A DNA stretch of 64,000 nucleotides from Salinisphaera orenii subsp. halophila YIM 95161. GTDB lineage: Bacteria; Pseudomonadota; Gammaproteobacteria; Nevskiales; Salinisphaeraceae. Shown piece by piece: positions 14,711-25,793 of the stretch. A program made the position numbers and the translations under genes. The notes beneath the pieces were generated by a model, which saw only the letters and a program-made list of their open reading frames with translations, had not been told where the DNA came from and did no database searches. Positions within the stretch are counted from its first letter, which is position 1; every line of letters begins with the position of its first letter. The stretch is from positions 62,001-126,000 of the forward strand of contig NZ_AYKF01000077.1 of assembly GCF_003732545.1 (NCBI RefSeq), written 5' to 3'.

Positions 14711-17700
14711 ATGCGGTTGATGAGGCATCAGGGGCCGGCAGCGCCGCGCCGCGCAGGCGTCGGGCGTACGGTCGTGTTCGTGCTGTGCTGGCTGCTCTGC
14801 ATGGTCGCGGCCCAGGCCCAGCAGCCGACGGATGCCGATACCGACCTCGATCAACGGCTCGCCCAGGTCCGGGATCGCATCAGCGCGTTGAAGGCGCGCG
14901 ACGACGTCGACTCGGCGCTGCGCGACGACGCGCTGGAGACCTATCAGCAGGCCGTATCCGCGCTCGAGGCGGCCCAGAACGATCGCCGTCAGACCGAAGC
15001 GCTGCGCGAGAAGGCGGCCGAGGCACCGGCCGAGATCCGGCGCATCAACGAACAGATGCGAGCGATCGAGGCCGCGCCCAGCCGGGATTCACTGGAAGAG
15101 ACCGCCACCTCGGCTCTGTCGACACGGGCCGACGAGCTCGACACGCGACTCGGTGAGACACAGGCCCGTCTGTCGGATCTGCGCGACCAGCTGACCCGCC
15201 TCGCCCAGCGGCCCGACGCCGCCCGCCGGGAGCTGGCCGAGGCACGCAATGCCCTGCAGTCGCTGGATACGTCGGCGGCCTCATCGTCGAGCGATGAGCC
15301 CGGTGCCAGCGCGCTCAACGAGGCCGAGCGCAGCCAGCTGTCCGCCCGGCGCGAAGCCCTGACCGCCGAGATCGAGCGACTCCAGCAGGAGCTGTCCGGT
15401 CTGGATGCCCGCGAACGCCTGGTCGAGGCACAGCGCACACTGGCCGAAGCGCGGCTGTCCCGCGACACGCAGGCGCTCGCCGCGCTCCAGCTGGCGCTGG
15501 CGCAGCGTCAGAACGACACCGCCCGAACGCTGCGCGAACAGAGCCAGGACACGCTCACCGAACTTCGCGGTGCCGCCCGGCCGCTCGCCGACGCGGCCCA
15601 GCGCAATCTGGAACTGTCACGGGAGCTGGCCAAAGTCACCGCCGACAGCGAGCGTCTGGCCTCCCGCCAAGTGGAACGCCGCAGCGATGTCGAGGATCTC
15701 GAGCGGCGTCTGAATCTGGTCCAGCGTCAGCTCGAGATCGGCGGCACGTCGGTGGCCCTTGGCGACGTCCTGCGCTCGCAGAAGCGGGACCTGACCTCGC
15801 CCGAATTCGCGGCGGTGCCCGTTACGGGAAGCCGGGCGCCGGATATCGCCTCGGCCGAACTCCAGCGTTTTCAACTCCAGCAGGCGCGGGTGGAGCTCGA
15901 TGATCTCGCCTCGCGCGTGGATGCGCTGGTCGACGGGCCGGATGCGCTGAACGACAGCCAGCGCCGGTCGCTGATCAACCTCCTGGAACAGCGCCGCGAC
16001 GTACTCGACCTCCTGGTCGACGCGGAGGGCCGCTACATCGACATCGGCCGGGATCTGCGTTCGCTCGGGGGGCAGTACGAGGAAACGCTGGGCGCCTTCG
16101 AACGATTGCTCGACGAGCGTCTGTTCTGGCTGCCGTCGTTCGACCGCGTGGGTCTCGACTGGCCGGGCGCGGTGGCCCGCGATCTGCCCTGGGTGTTCGA
16201 TCCCGACGGTTGGAACAGCGCCGTGGCGGCCTTCGTCTCGGGCGTGAGCAACGAGCCGCTCGCGGCCCTGCTCGCCGCGCTCGTCGTTGCCGCCATGCTC
16301 AGCGTGCAGCGGACGCTGCGCGCACGGCTCAAACGGCTTGCCGAGCCGGTCGGCAACGTGCGGCGTGATACCTTCTGGGTCACGCTGCGCACCACGCTGA
16401 TCACGCTGCTGCTGTCGCTGCCGGCCGCGTTGCTGCTGGTCGCCACGGGCCTGTTCATCCGTCAGGGCAGCGATCCGGCACCCTATGCGCTGGCGGTGGC
16501 GTACAGCGCGATCCAGCTCGGCGTGCTGGTGCTGTTCATCGAGCCCTTCGCCCAGGTGTGCCGGGCCAACGGCCTCGCCGAGCGGCACTTTCTCTGGGAC
16601 GAGGCGGCCCGCCGCGGCCTGCATCGGAATCTGCGCTGGCTGCTGGCCGTCCTGGTGTTGCCGACCCTGGTGCTGGCGCTCACCGAGTCGATCAACGAGG
16701 ACGGCAGGCGCGAGACGCTCGGGCTGGCCGCGTTCGTGTTCAGCTCGCTGATGATCGCGGCGTTCTCCTGGCGGCTGCTGCATCCCACCCGCGGGGCGAT
16801 CTCCAACCTGGCCGACAGCAGCGACGACCACTGGCGGCTGGGCTATCTGTGGCTGCCGCTGGCGGTGGGGGTGCCGCTGCTGCTGTCGGGGATGGCGCTC
16901 TGGGGCTATTACTACACGGCGCTGCAGTTGCAGACCCGTTTCTTCTATTCGGCGGCGCTGCTGTCGGGCTGTCTCATCCTCTACAGCCTGATCGTGCGCT
17001 GGCTGACCGTGGCCGAGCGCCGGCTGGCGCTCACCCGAGCCCTGCGCAAGCGCGAGGAGGCGCGCGAGGCCCGCGCCGCGCGCGAAGCCGCGGCCGCGGC
17101 CGGCGAGGGCGCGCCGGAGAATCTGGACACGCTCGAGATCGATCTGCTCCAGATCAGCGAACAGACGCGCGGACTCATCAAGGTGGTGATCACGCTTATC
17201 ATCGGTGGCGGCCTTTGGCTGATCTGGTCGGATACGCTGCCGGCGCTGCAGCTGCTGGACAACGTCACGCTCTGGCAATACAGCACCGAGATCGAAGGCC
17301 AGAACCAGCTCATGAACGTCACCCTAGGCGCGCTGATGCTGGCGCTCACGGTGGGGGTGATCACCGCGCTCGCGGGGCGCAACCTGCCGGGGTTCCTCGA
17401 GATCACGATCCTGCGCCGGTTCTCGATGGACGCCGGCAGCCGCTATGCGATGGCCACGCTGTTCCAGTACGCCATCGTCATCGTCGGCCTGCTGGTGGCG
17501 GTCAGCCTGATCGGGCTGCGCTGGTCGTCGATCCAGTGGCTCGTCGCCGCCGTCGGCGTCGGTCTGGGTTTCGGGCTGCAGGAGATCTTCGCCAACTTCG
17601 TCTCCGGCATCGTGATCCTGTTCGAGCGTCCGGTGCGGGTCGGTGACACGGTCACGGTCGGCACGCTCACCGGCACGGTTTCGCGCATCCGCATCCGTGC

Positions 17701-18187
17701 GACCACGGTCACCGACTGGGACAACAAGGAAGTGGTCATCCCCAACAAGACCTTCATCACCGAGACCGTGATCAACTGGACGCTCACCGACGACATCACG
17801 CGGCTGATCCTGCGCGTGCAGCTGCCGCTGGATACGGACACCGAACTCGTCGAACGTCTGATCTCCGAGGCCATCGAGGCCGAGCCGGTGGCGCTGGAGG
17901 AGCCGGCACCCTCGGTCTTTCTCGTGGGTTATGACGACGGCACGATGACCTACGAGGCGCGGGTGTTCTATCACGACCTCTACAATCTGCTGCCGCTCCA
18001 GCATGCGCTCTACAAGCGGATTCACGCGGCCTTCGCCGACAACCGCGTGACCGTGTCCTTCCCGCAGCGGGATCTGCACCTGCGTTCGATGGATTCGTCC
18101 TTCGAGCGCTTCGGCCGCGAGGCCGGGCCCGGCGGGGCGCACGCGGGCGGGGACGACGACGCTCCGGTACCCGCCGACGGGCGTTAG
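14711..18187 (+). CDS. large MscS-family mechanosensitive channel (MscK/MscM type)
   Basis: An 1158-aa protein, close to E. coli KefA/MscK and MscM in length and plan. An N-terminal signal sequence (about residues 18-36, ending MVAAQAQQ) is followed by a long periplasmic coiled-coil region (about residues 40-400) rich in Arg, Gln and Leu heptads. Several membrane helices come next. The C-terminal MscS core shows the pore helix VGVGLGFGLQEIFANFVSGIVILFERPVRVGDTV and the beta domain with VTDWDNKEVVIPNKTFI. It would open on membrane tension to release solutes. The start at 14711 was chosen to place the signal peptide at the N-terminus. It converges with opgD; the 215-base gap holds GC-rich hairpins such as 18237-18253. 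Confidence 0.92.
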   Translation: MRLMRHQGPAAPRRAGVGRTVVFVLCWLLCMVAAQAQQPTDADTDLDQRLAQVRDRISALKARDDVDSALRDDALETYQQAVSALEAAQNDRRQTEALREKAAEAPAEIRRINEQMRAIEAAPSRDSLEETATSALSTRADELDTRLGETQARLSDLRDQLTRLAQRPDAARRELAEARNALQSLDTSAASSSSDEPGASALNEAERSQLSARREALTAEIERLQQELSGLDARERLVEAQRTLAEARLSRDTQALAALQLALAQRQNDTARTLREQSQDTLTELRGAARPLADAAQRNLELSRELAKVTADSERLASRQVERRSDVEDLERRLNLVQRQLEIGGTSVALGDVLRSQKRDLTSPEFAAVPVTGSRAPDIASAELQRFQLQQARVELDDLASRVDALVDGPDALNDSQRRSLINLLEQRRDVLDLLVDAEGRYIDIGRDLRSLGGQYEETLGAFERLLDERLFWLPSFDRVGLDWPGAVARDLPWVFDPDGWNSAVAAFVSGVSNEPLAALLAALVVAAMLSVQRTLRARLKRLAEPVGNVRRDTFWVTLRTTLITLLLSLPAALLLVATGLFIRQGSDPAPYALAVAYSAIQLGVLVLFIEPFAQVCRANGLAERHFLWDEAARRGLHRNLRWLLAVLVLPTLVLALTESINEDGRRETLGLAAFVFSSLMIAAFSWRLLHPTRGAISNLADSSDDHWRLGYLWLPLAVGVPLLLSGMALWGYYYTALQLQTRFFYSAALLSGCLILYSLIVRWLTVAERRLALTRALRKREEAREARAAREAAAAAGEGAPENLDTLEIDLLQISEQTRGLIKVVITLIIGGGLWLIWSDTLPALQLLDNVTLWQYSTEIEGQNQLMNVTLGALMLALTVGVITALAGRNLPGFLEITILRRFSMDAGSRYAMATLFQYAIVIVGLLVAVSLIGLRWSSIQWLVAAVGVGLGFGLQEIFANFVSGIVILFERPVRVGDTVTVGTLTGTVSRIRIRATTVTDWDNKEVVIPNKTFITETVINWTLTDDITRLILRVQLPLDTDTELVERLISEAIEAEPVALEEPAPSVFLVGYDDGTMTYEARVFYHDLYNLLPLQHALYKRIHAAFADNRVTVSFPQRDLHLRSMDSSFERFGREAGPGGAHAGGDDDAPVPADGR

Positions 18188-18402
18188 AGCACGCGGTTCG
18201 GCGTCCGATCCCCCCGTTTCCCGAACGGGCGGCGGGCGCGGGCAGGGCCCGCGGCACGAGATGGCGTGAGCCGGCGCGCGGGTTCCACGCGCCGGACGCG
18301 CGCCCGGCAGGCAGGCGCCTTCCGGGCCCGGCGCGACGGGTTGGGCCGTGGCGCGGGCCGATAGGCAGCGGCCGTCGCCGCGGAGACGTCGCACGTGCCG
18401 GC

Positions 18403-20010
18403 CTAGGCGTTCTCCTCCGGGTGAAAGATCTGGGTCGGCAGCGCCTGAGGGAAATAGGCGAACAGCCAGGTTTCGGTCAGCAGCCGGTCGCCGCGGGCGA
18501 GCACGCAGCGCAGCTCGACCGGTTCGTCCGCCGGCGGCAGCGCGCCGCTCCAGTCGAAGAACGCGCGCCAGCGCGGCGTGCCGGCGACACGGCGGGCGTA
18601 GGGATTGACGATATCGCCGTGGCTGGCGCTGGCCCGGACATCGAGGGTGGTATCGTCGGCGAGTCGAGGCAGCGCGCCGCCTTCGAAATCGATCACGAAC
18701 TTGCGTGCCAGCACCGACTGGTCGTCGTAGCTGCCCGGGTCGCCGGCCCGGCCGGTCCGGGTCGCCACCACCTGCGCGCGTCCGGACGCGGGCGCTGCGC
18801 GGTCCCGCCAGTCGAGGCGATAATCGAAGCGCCAGCGGTGGTCCGCGCGGTCGCTGCCCTCGGGCACCCAGAAGGCGTTGATGTTGTCGTACACCTCCTC
18901 GGCGGTGGGTAGCTCGAGCAGCCCGACATGGCCCGGGCCCCAGTCGCCGCGTGGGGTCACCCACAGGCTCGGGCGGCGTTCGTAATGGACCGCCGCGTCC
19001 TGATAGTGGTCGAAGTCCCGGTCGCGCTGGAGCAGGCCGAAGGCGCGCGGATCGGTGTCGCCGAAGGCGCTGTAGTGGGTCCGCGGCGGATTGCCCAGTG
19101 CCCGCCAGAGGTGCTCGCCGCGGCCGGTGATCATGGCGAGACCGTCGCTGTCGTGCAGTTCCGGGCGCCAGTCGGTGCCGCGTCGGGCGTTGGTCTCGCT
19201 GAACCAGAACATGCTCGTCAGCGGGGCGATGCCCAGCCGCCGGATGCCGTGGCGCTGAAACAGATGCGATTCGACGTCCATCACTGCGCCGCGCTCGCCG
19301 ATCTCGAAGCGATAGGCGCCGGTCAGATCCTCTCCCTCGAGCAGGGCGCACACGGTGAGCGTCGTATCCCCCGGCGCCGGGCGCAGGAGCCAGTAGGCGG
19401 TGAAGTGCGGAAAGGATTCCTCGGCGCCGTAGCCGGTGTCGACCGCGACCCCGCGGGCGGACAGGCCGTACTGGTCGCGCGCGCCGGGGCTGCGGAAATA
19501 GCTCGCGCCCTTGAAGGCGCACCATTCGCGGCGGTCGCCGGCGGCATCGCGCACGCGAAAACCGGCGAAGCCGAGATCGGCCGGCAGCCGCTGTTCCAGC
19601 TCGGGATCGTCGTAGCGGAACAGCGACGGCCGGTAGTCGAGCCGGCGTGCGCGGCCGTCGGCGTCGACGACGTGCAGCGCCACCGGCACCCGCGCGTTCT
19701 GGTCGAGCTGGAAGAACTCCACCGTGACCGGCAGGTCCGCGCCGTGCCACAGCGAGTGCTCGCGGTCGGCATGGATCCCCATGAAGGTGTCGTAGCCGAG
19801 CTCATCGAGCAGTGCGGCGTGCCGCGACTCGGGTGAATCGTAGGGTGGATCCGCGAGTCCACGCGCGTGTGCGATCAGATGCTCGAAGGCAAAGCGCCGA
19901 TCATCGGGCGGGGCCGCATGCAGCGGCCAGCGCCAGCCGCCCAGCGCCGAGGCGCCGGCCAGTGTCGCGGTCGACACCAACAGACGCCGCCGCGTCGCGT
20001 CGGGAGGCAT
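18403..20010 (-). CDS. opgD: glucan biosynthesis protein D (periplasmic OpgD/MdoD)
   Basis: A 535-aa exported protein of the OpgG/OpgD family, which shape osmoregulated periplasmic glucans. The N-terminus carries a twin-arginine signal (TRRRLLVSTATLAGASALGG), typical of OpgD rather than OpgG. Family segments include DELGYDTFMGIHADREHSLW, FQRHGIRRLGIAPLTSMFWF, NARRGTDWRPELHDSDGLAM, LWVTPRGDWGPGHVGLLELPT and the C-terminal LTETWLFAYFPQALPTQIFHP. No opgH glycosyltransferase or opgG partner is adjacent. It is downstream of rpoH on the same strand with a 29-base gap. Next to a mechanosensitive channel gene, both link to osmotic adaptation, though they are convergent. Confidence 0.93.
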   Translation of the reverse strand: MPPDATRRRLLVSTATLAGASALGGWRWPLHAAPPDDRRFAFEHLIAHARGLADPPYDSPESRHAALLDELGYDTFMGIHADREHSLWHGADLPVTVEFFQLDQNARVPVALHVVDADGRARRLDYRPSLFRYDDPELEQRLPADLGFAGFRVRDAAGDRREWCAFKGASYFRSPGARDQYGLSARGVAVDTGYGAEESFPHFTAYWLLRPAPGDTTLTVCALLEGEDLTGAYRFEIGERGAVMDVESHLFQRHGIRRLGIAPLTSMFWFSETNARRGTDWRPELHDSDGLAMITGRGEHLWRALGNPPRTHYSAFGDTDPRAFGLLQRDRDFDHYQDAAVHYERRPSLWVTPRGDWGPGHVGLLELPTAEEVYDNINAFWVPEGSDRADHRWRFDYRLDWRDRAAPASGRAQVVATRTGRAGDPGSYDDQSVLARKFVIDFEGGALPRLADDTTLDVRASASHGDIVNPYARRVAGTPRWRAFFDWSGALPPADEPVELRCVLARGDRLLTETWLFAYFPQALPTQIFHPEENA

Positions 20011-20039
20011 GGCCGCCGTCGAGCGGGGCGTCGATCGCG

Positions 20040-20915
<876 letters not shown>

Positions 20916-21031
20916 GTGCAAAGCCTCCTTCGGACTTTTGCCTATGGCGTCATTCTATCAAATAACGCCGGAGTGGGGCTGCAGTCCAATAGTAATACCC
21001 CAAAGACAGGCGGCGCGACGTTTGGTTCCCG

Positions 21032-22018
21032 CTATCGTGGTTCGATGTCCGCGAGTCGCCGGTTCACCGTCAGCGCGCAGCCGCACCAGCCCAGCGCGAT
21101 GCCGGTCGCAAGCAGGGCGAACCCGCCGCTCCAGTCGAGGCCGACCAGATCGAGCGCGCTGTCGTAGGAGCGCGTCAGCGTGCCGAGGGGCCCGGCCAGC
21201 GCCGCGAAACATCCGCCGAGCAGGATCAGCGCCACCACCGCGCCGGACAGGCCGTACCAGACGCCGCTGTAGAGGAACGGCCTGCGGATGAAGGCGTCGG
21301 AGGCGCCCAGCAGTTTCATGACCTCGATCTCCTCGCGCCGGTTCTCGATGTCCAGCCGGATGGTGTTGCCGACGATGAACACCACCGCTGCCGACAGCAG
21401 CAGCCCGATCACCCAGGCCGCGCGCTCGATCAGCGAGAGGATGGCGAACAGACGCTCGAGCCAGGCCTGGTCCAGCTCGGCCCGGGCCACCCCGGTCTCG
21501 CCGCGCAGCGTGTCGACGAGCTCGCCTACCGCGGCCCGGGTCATGTCCGCGTCGGGCGTGACCACGACCACCGCGGGCAGGGGGTTGGACGGCAGCGCGT
21601 CGAGCGCGTCGCCGAAGCCCGAGGCCTCGCGAAACGTCTCGAGGCCCTCTTCGGCGGAGACGTATTCGGCACCGTCGATCGTATCGCGGGCATCGAGCCG
21701 GCGCGCGAGCGTGCGCCCGCGCTCCACGCTCACGTCGTCGTCGAGATACAGCGAGGCCTGGACCGTGCCCTGCCAGCTGGTCGAGAGCGTGTCGAGATTC
21801 TTGACCAGCACGTACAGCCCGGTCGGCAGGGCGAGCGTGATGCCGATCACGAACACGGTGAGCAGGCTCGCGACCCAGCGCCGGTGCATGCGCCCCAGCG
21901 CCTCGATGAGACAGCGGGCGTGCGCGCCCAGCCAGCCCTGGGCCGGCGCGGCCAGGGTGGGTATGCGCTGGCGCTGGGACGGCCGGCGTCCGTCGCGGCC
22001 GCGGTGCTGTTCGGCCAT
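21032..22018 (-). CDS. ftsX: cell division protein FtsX
   Basis: Membrane partner of FtsE. The FtsEX complex acts at the septum to activate peptidoglycan hydrolases and does not transport a substrate in the usual sense. The 328-aa protein has a cytoplasmic N-terminal tail, a first helix (LLTVFVIGITLALPTGLYVLVKNL), a periplasmic loop of about 110 residues, and three C-terminal helices. The conserved GNTIRLDIENRREEIEVMKLLGASDAFIRRPFLY segment is present. The start is two bases after the ftsE stop, so they are cotranscribed. The N-terminal region before TLAAPAQGWLGAHA is low-complexity and its exact start is less sure. Confidence 0.95.
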   Translation of the reverse strand: MAEQHRGRDGRRPSQRQRIPTLAAPAQGWLGAHARCLIEALGRMHRRWVASLLTVFVIGITLALPTGLYVLVKNLDTLSTSWQGTVQASLYLDDDVSVERGRTLARRLDARDTIDGAEYVSAEEGLETFREASGFGDALDALPSNPLPAVVVVTPDADMTRAAVGELVDTLRGETGVARAELDQAWLERLFAILSLIERAAWVIGLLLSAAVVFIVGNTIRLDIENRREEIEVMKLLGASDAFIRRPFLYSGVWYGLSGAVVALILLGGCFAALAGPLGTLTRSYDSALDLVGLDWSGGFALLATGIALGWCGCALTVNRRLADIEPR

Positions 22019-22020
22019 GC

Positions 22021-22686
22021 CTAGCCGGCCTCCAGATGGCCGTGATCGAGCGCGATCCGGCGATGGCCCATGCGCTGGACCAGATCGATGGCGTGCGTGG
22101 CGATCATGATGCTGGTGCCGGTCTCGTTGAGGCGGGTGAACAGCCGCATGATGTCGGCCGACAGCGCCGGGTCGAGATTGCCCGTGGGCTCGTCGGCCAG
22201 CAGCAGATAGGGGCGATCGACCACCGCGCGGGCGATGCCCACCCGCTGCTGCTCGCCGCCGGACAGGGTCACCGGGAACTTGCGTTCGTGTGACAGCAGA
22301 CCGACGGTGTCGAGAGCGGCGCGCACGCGGCGGGCGATGTCGGCGTGGCCCAGGCCGCGGATCACCAGCGGCAGGGCGACGTTGTCGAACACGGTGCGGT
22401 CGAACAGCAGATTGTAGCTCTGGAAGATCAGCCCCAGCCGCTGGCGGTAGCGCGGAATCTGGCGCCGCCGGACCGTGGCCAGATCGGTGCCGTTGATGAC
22501 CACCTGGCCCCGGGTCGGCCGTTCGATCAGGCCGATGAGCTTCATCAGCGTCGACTTGCCAGCGCCGGAATGGCCGGTGAGAAACGCCATCTCGCCGCGC
22601 GCGAGGCGCAGCGACACGCCGTCGAGCGCCATCTTGCCGCCGGGATAGCGCTTGACGACGTGATTGAAGGCGACGATATCGGTCAT
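22021..22686 (-). CDS. ftsE: cell division ATP-binding protein FtsE
   Basis: ABC-type ATPase that couples ATP hydrolysis to FtsX and septal hydrolase activation. The 221-aa protein has Walker A GHSGAGKST, signature LSGGEQQRVGIARA and Walker B LLLADEPTGNLDP with the following H-loop in ATHAIDL. The start MTDIVAF at 22686 gives the family N-terminus and normal length. It lies 19 bases after ftsY and two bases before ftsX. Confidence 0.96.
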   Translation of the reverse strand: MTDIVAFNHVVKRYPGGKMALDGVSLRLARGEMAFLTGHSGAGKSTLMKLIGLIERPTRGQVVINGTDLATVRRRQIPRYRQRLGLIFQSYNLLFDRTVFDNVALPLVIRGLGHADIARRVRAALDTVGLLSHERKFPVTLSGGEQQRVGIARAVVDRPYLLLADEPTGNLDPALSADIMRLFTRLNETGTSIMIATHAIDLVQRMGHRRIALDHGHLEAG

Positions 22687-22705
22687 GCGCGGGCCGGTGT
22701 GCGCG

Positions 22706-23668
<963 letters not shown>

Positions 23669-23738
23669 AGGCGTAACGGCGCGTCCGCGCGAACGATGAA
23701 CGATCTGGAGGGGCCGGCGCCGCGCAGCGGCCGGCCGG

Positions 23739-25778
23739 CTAGTCCGGCGCTACTTTAGCATCGACGCCGGGCACCGGGGACCAGAGCAGCAGCTGTGTGG
23801 TGCCGCCGGTGCCCGCGACCCGGCGATGTCCGATGCCGGCCGCCGCGAGCGTGCGCTCGAGATCGACCAGTGCCCGCGCATGGCTGCGCTGATCCGCCGC
23901 CGTGGCGATCAGACTCAGGCGGCGATCCACGCGCTGGTGATCGACCATGCCGACCCAGATCGGTCGGTGCCGGTTGGCGGTGAAGGCGCCGCTGCGCCAG
24001 AGCCGCAGCACGCTGCGCCGACTCGTCTCGTCTGCGGGCATGGCGTGCACGAGGGTGATGCCGGCGCGGCGCCCGTCGTGGATGCGCGGGAGTACCGCCA
24101 GCGTTTCGATGTCGACGTCCGGTGCGAGCCAGCGCAGCGGCTGGCCGGCGTCCAGACCCGGCGGCGGATGCCAGCCGGCCCGCGCGAGCGTCGCGATCAG
24201 CGCGTGGGCGTCGCCGGCGGCCTGGACGTTGAGCGGCGCGCTCGGTCGCCCGGCGATGTCGCGGATGCGCGCATCCAGCACACGGTGGCCGTCATCGGCC
24301 CAGTCGGCGAGCGGTCTAGCCGGCTGCGCGCCGGCGGCCTCCGGCAGAGGCCGCTGAGGCAGCAGCGTCAGCAGCGCGGCGATCACCAGACAGCCCGCCA
24401 GAACCATGAATACCGGCCGGCCGCGCACCGGTCGCGGCCGCTGGCGCCGATAGCAGAGCATGAGCAGGTTCAGCCAGACGAAGGCGACCGGCAGGCCGAT
24501 GAGCAGATCGCTCGCCCAGTCCAGACCGAGATAAAGCCGCGCGAGCGCGATCAGCACGACCCCGGCGATCGTGACCGCGTGATAGTAGGGCCGGGCGCCG
24601 GCCGCCTGGCGCGAGGCCAGCACCATGCCGGCCAGCCCGTACACGGTGGCGCACAGGATCAGATCCTGGCCGCCGCCGGCCAGAAACAGCGGATCGGGGG
24701 CGCGGCCGTGCAGCAGCGCGCCGGGGCCCGGTATCGCCAGCCACCAGCGCAGCAGCACCGTCGCCAGGGCCGAGAAGCCGATCGCCGCTGCCCAGTGCCC
24801 GGCCGCGCGCCAGTTGCCCATCAGCGCCAGCAGGGCGCCGATGACCGCCGCGAACGGCAGATAGATCAGCGGTGAGCCGATCTCGGCGAGCACGCGCGCG
24901 ATCCCGTCGGAGATCGGCGTGTGCAGGCTCTGGGTGACATAGAAGGCCACCGCGTCGAAGCGGCCGGGATAGACCGGCTGCGGCCAGCCCCAGACCGCGC
25001 AGTAGAGCAACGCGGTTGCGGCCATGACCAGGGCCGCGAGAATCGCCAGCGCCGGCAGTTCGGGCTGACGCGGGTCCGCGAGCGCGCGGCCGAGGATGCC
25101 CAGCCGTCGATGGCGACCGCTCCAGGCGAGCAGGCGTTCGGCATAACGTCGCGTCAGCACCCGGCCGGCTGCGAGCGTGAAGCGGGCGGCGGCCACCGCC
25201 AGCCATACGATGCTCGCAACCACCACCAGCAGCACCGCCAGTCGGGTCGCGACCTGGGCGGCCAGTTCCAGCGAGGCGCCGAAGACCACGCCGGGCAGGA
25301 TGTAGCAGGGCGCCCAGACCAGCGTGGCGATCACGTCCATGATCGCGAATCGTGTGACCGACAGCCCGGCTGCACCCGCCACGGTGGGCACGATCGGGCG
25401 CAGCGCACCGATGAGCCGGCCCAGCACGATCGCCTTGCCGCCGTGCGTGGCCAGAAACGACTGGCCCCGGGCCACCAGTGTCGGCGCCCGGGCGAAGCCG
25501 GGCAGCGCCTGCAGGCGGCCGCGGTAGCGGCGGCCGAGCGCGTAGCTCGCACCGTCGCCGACCAGCGTGCCCAGCATCGCGGCGGCGAAGGTGGCCGCCA
25601 GTGGCAGGGCGTCGGCGCCGATGAGCGCGCCGAAGGCGAACATGAACAGCGCGCCGGGGATCAGCAGCCCGAACAGGAACAGCGATTCCCCGAGCGCGAC
25701 CGCGAACACGAGCGCGAGCGCCGCCAGCGGGTGGGCCTGGACCCACCCCAGCAGTGCCTCGAGCAGGCCGTGACCCAC
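23739..25778 (-). CDS. DedA / PAP2-like / LssY-C-like three-domain membrane protein
   Basis: A 679-aa protein. The N-terminal third is a DedA/VTT domain (GESLFLFGLLIPGALFMFAFGALIG and GRLIGALRPIVPTVAGAAGLS), a family of lipid scramblases/flippases. The middle third has the helix pattern of a PAP2 phosphatase, but the catalytic motifs are lost. PSGH is replaced by GGGQ (AGGGQDLIL), the SR-YLG-H-D motif reads ARLYLGLDWASD with Asp for His, and the RPRP motif reads IPGPG. The C-terminal 200 residues are soluble and resemble the LssY C-terminal domain. The start is GTG 25778, 15 bases after hemL. A role in lipid handling is likely; phosphatase activity is not. Confidence 0.8.
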   Translation of the reverse strand: MGHGLLEALLGWVQAHPLAALALVFAVALGESLFLFGLLIPGALFMFAFGALIGADALPLAATFAAAMLGTLVGDGASYALGRRYRGRLQALPGFARAPTLVARGQSFLATHGGKAIVLGRLIGALRPIVPTVAGAAGLSVTRFAIMDVIATLVWAPCYILPGVVFGASLELAAQVATRLAVLLVVVASIVWLAVAAARFTLAAGRVLTRRYAERLLAWSGRHRRLGILGRALADPRQPELPALAILAALVMAATALLYCAVWGWPQPVYPGRFDAVAFYVTQSLHTPISDGIARVLAEIGSPLIYLPFAAVIGALLALMGNWRAAGHWAAAIGFSALATVLLRWWLAIPGPGALLHGRAPDPLFLAGGGQDLILCATVYGLAGMVLASRQAAGARPYYHAVTIAGVVLIALARLYLGLDWASDLLIGLPVAFVWLNLLMLCYRRQRPRPVRGRPVFMVLAGCLVIAALLTLLPQRPLPEAAGAQPARPLADWADDGHRVLDARIRDIAGRPSAPLNVQAAGDAHALIATLARAGWHPPPGLDAGQPLRWLAPDVDIETLAVLPRIHDGRRAGITLVHAMPADETSRRSVLRLWRSGAFTANRHRPIWVGMVDHQRVDRRLSLIATAADQRSHARALVDLERTLAAAGIGHRRVAGTGGTTQLLLWSPVPGVDAKVAPD

Positions 25779-25793
25779 GCGCGCGGTGGGCGA

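Noticed and set aside
17324-19750. 808-codon minus-strand frame overlapping the channel and opgD
   Set aside because: Arg/Pro/Gly-rich, spans two real genes in other frames and matches no family.
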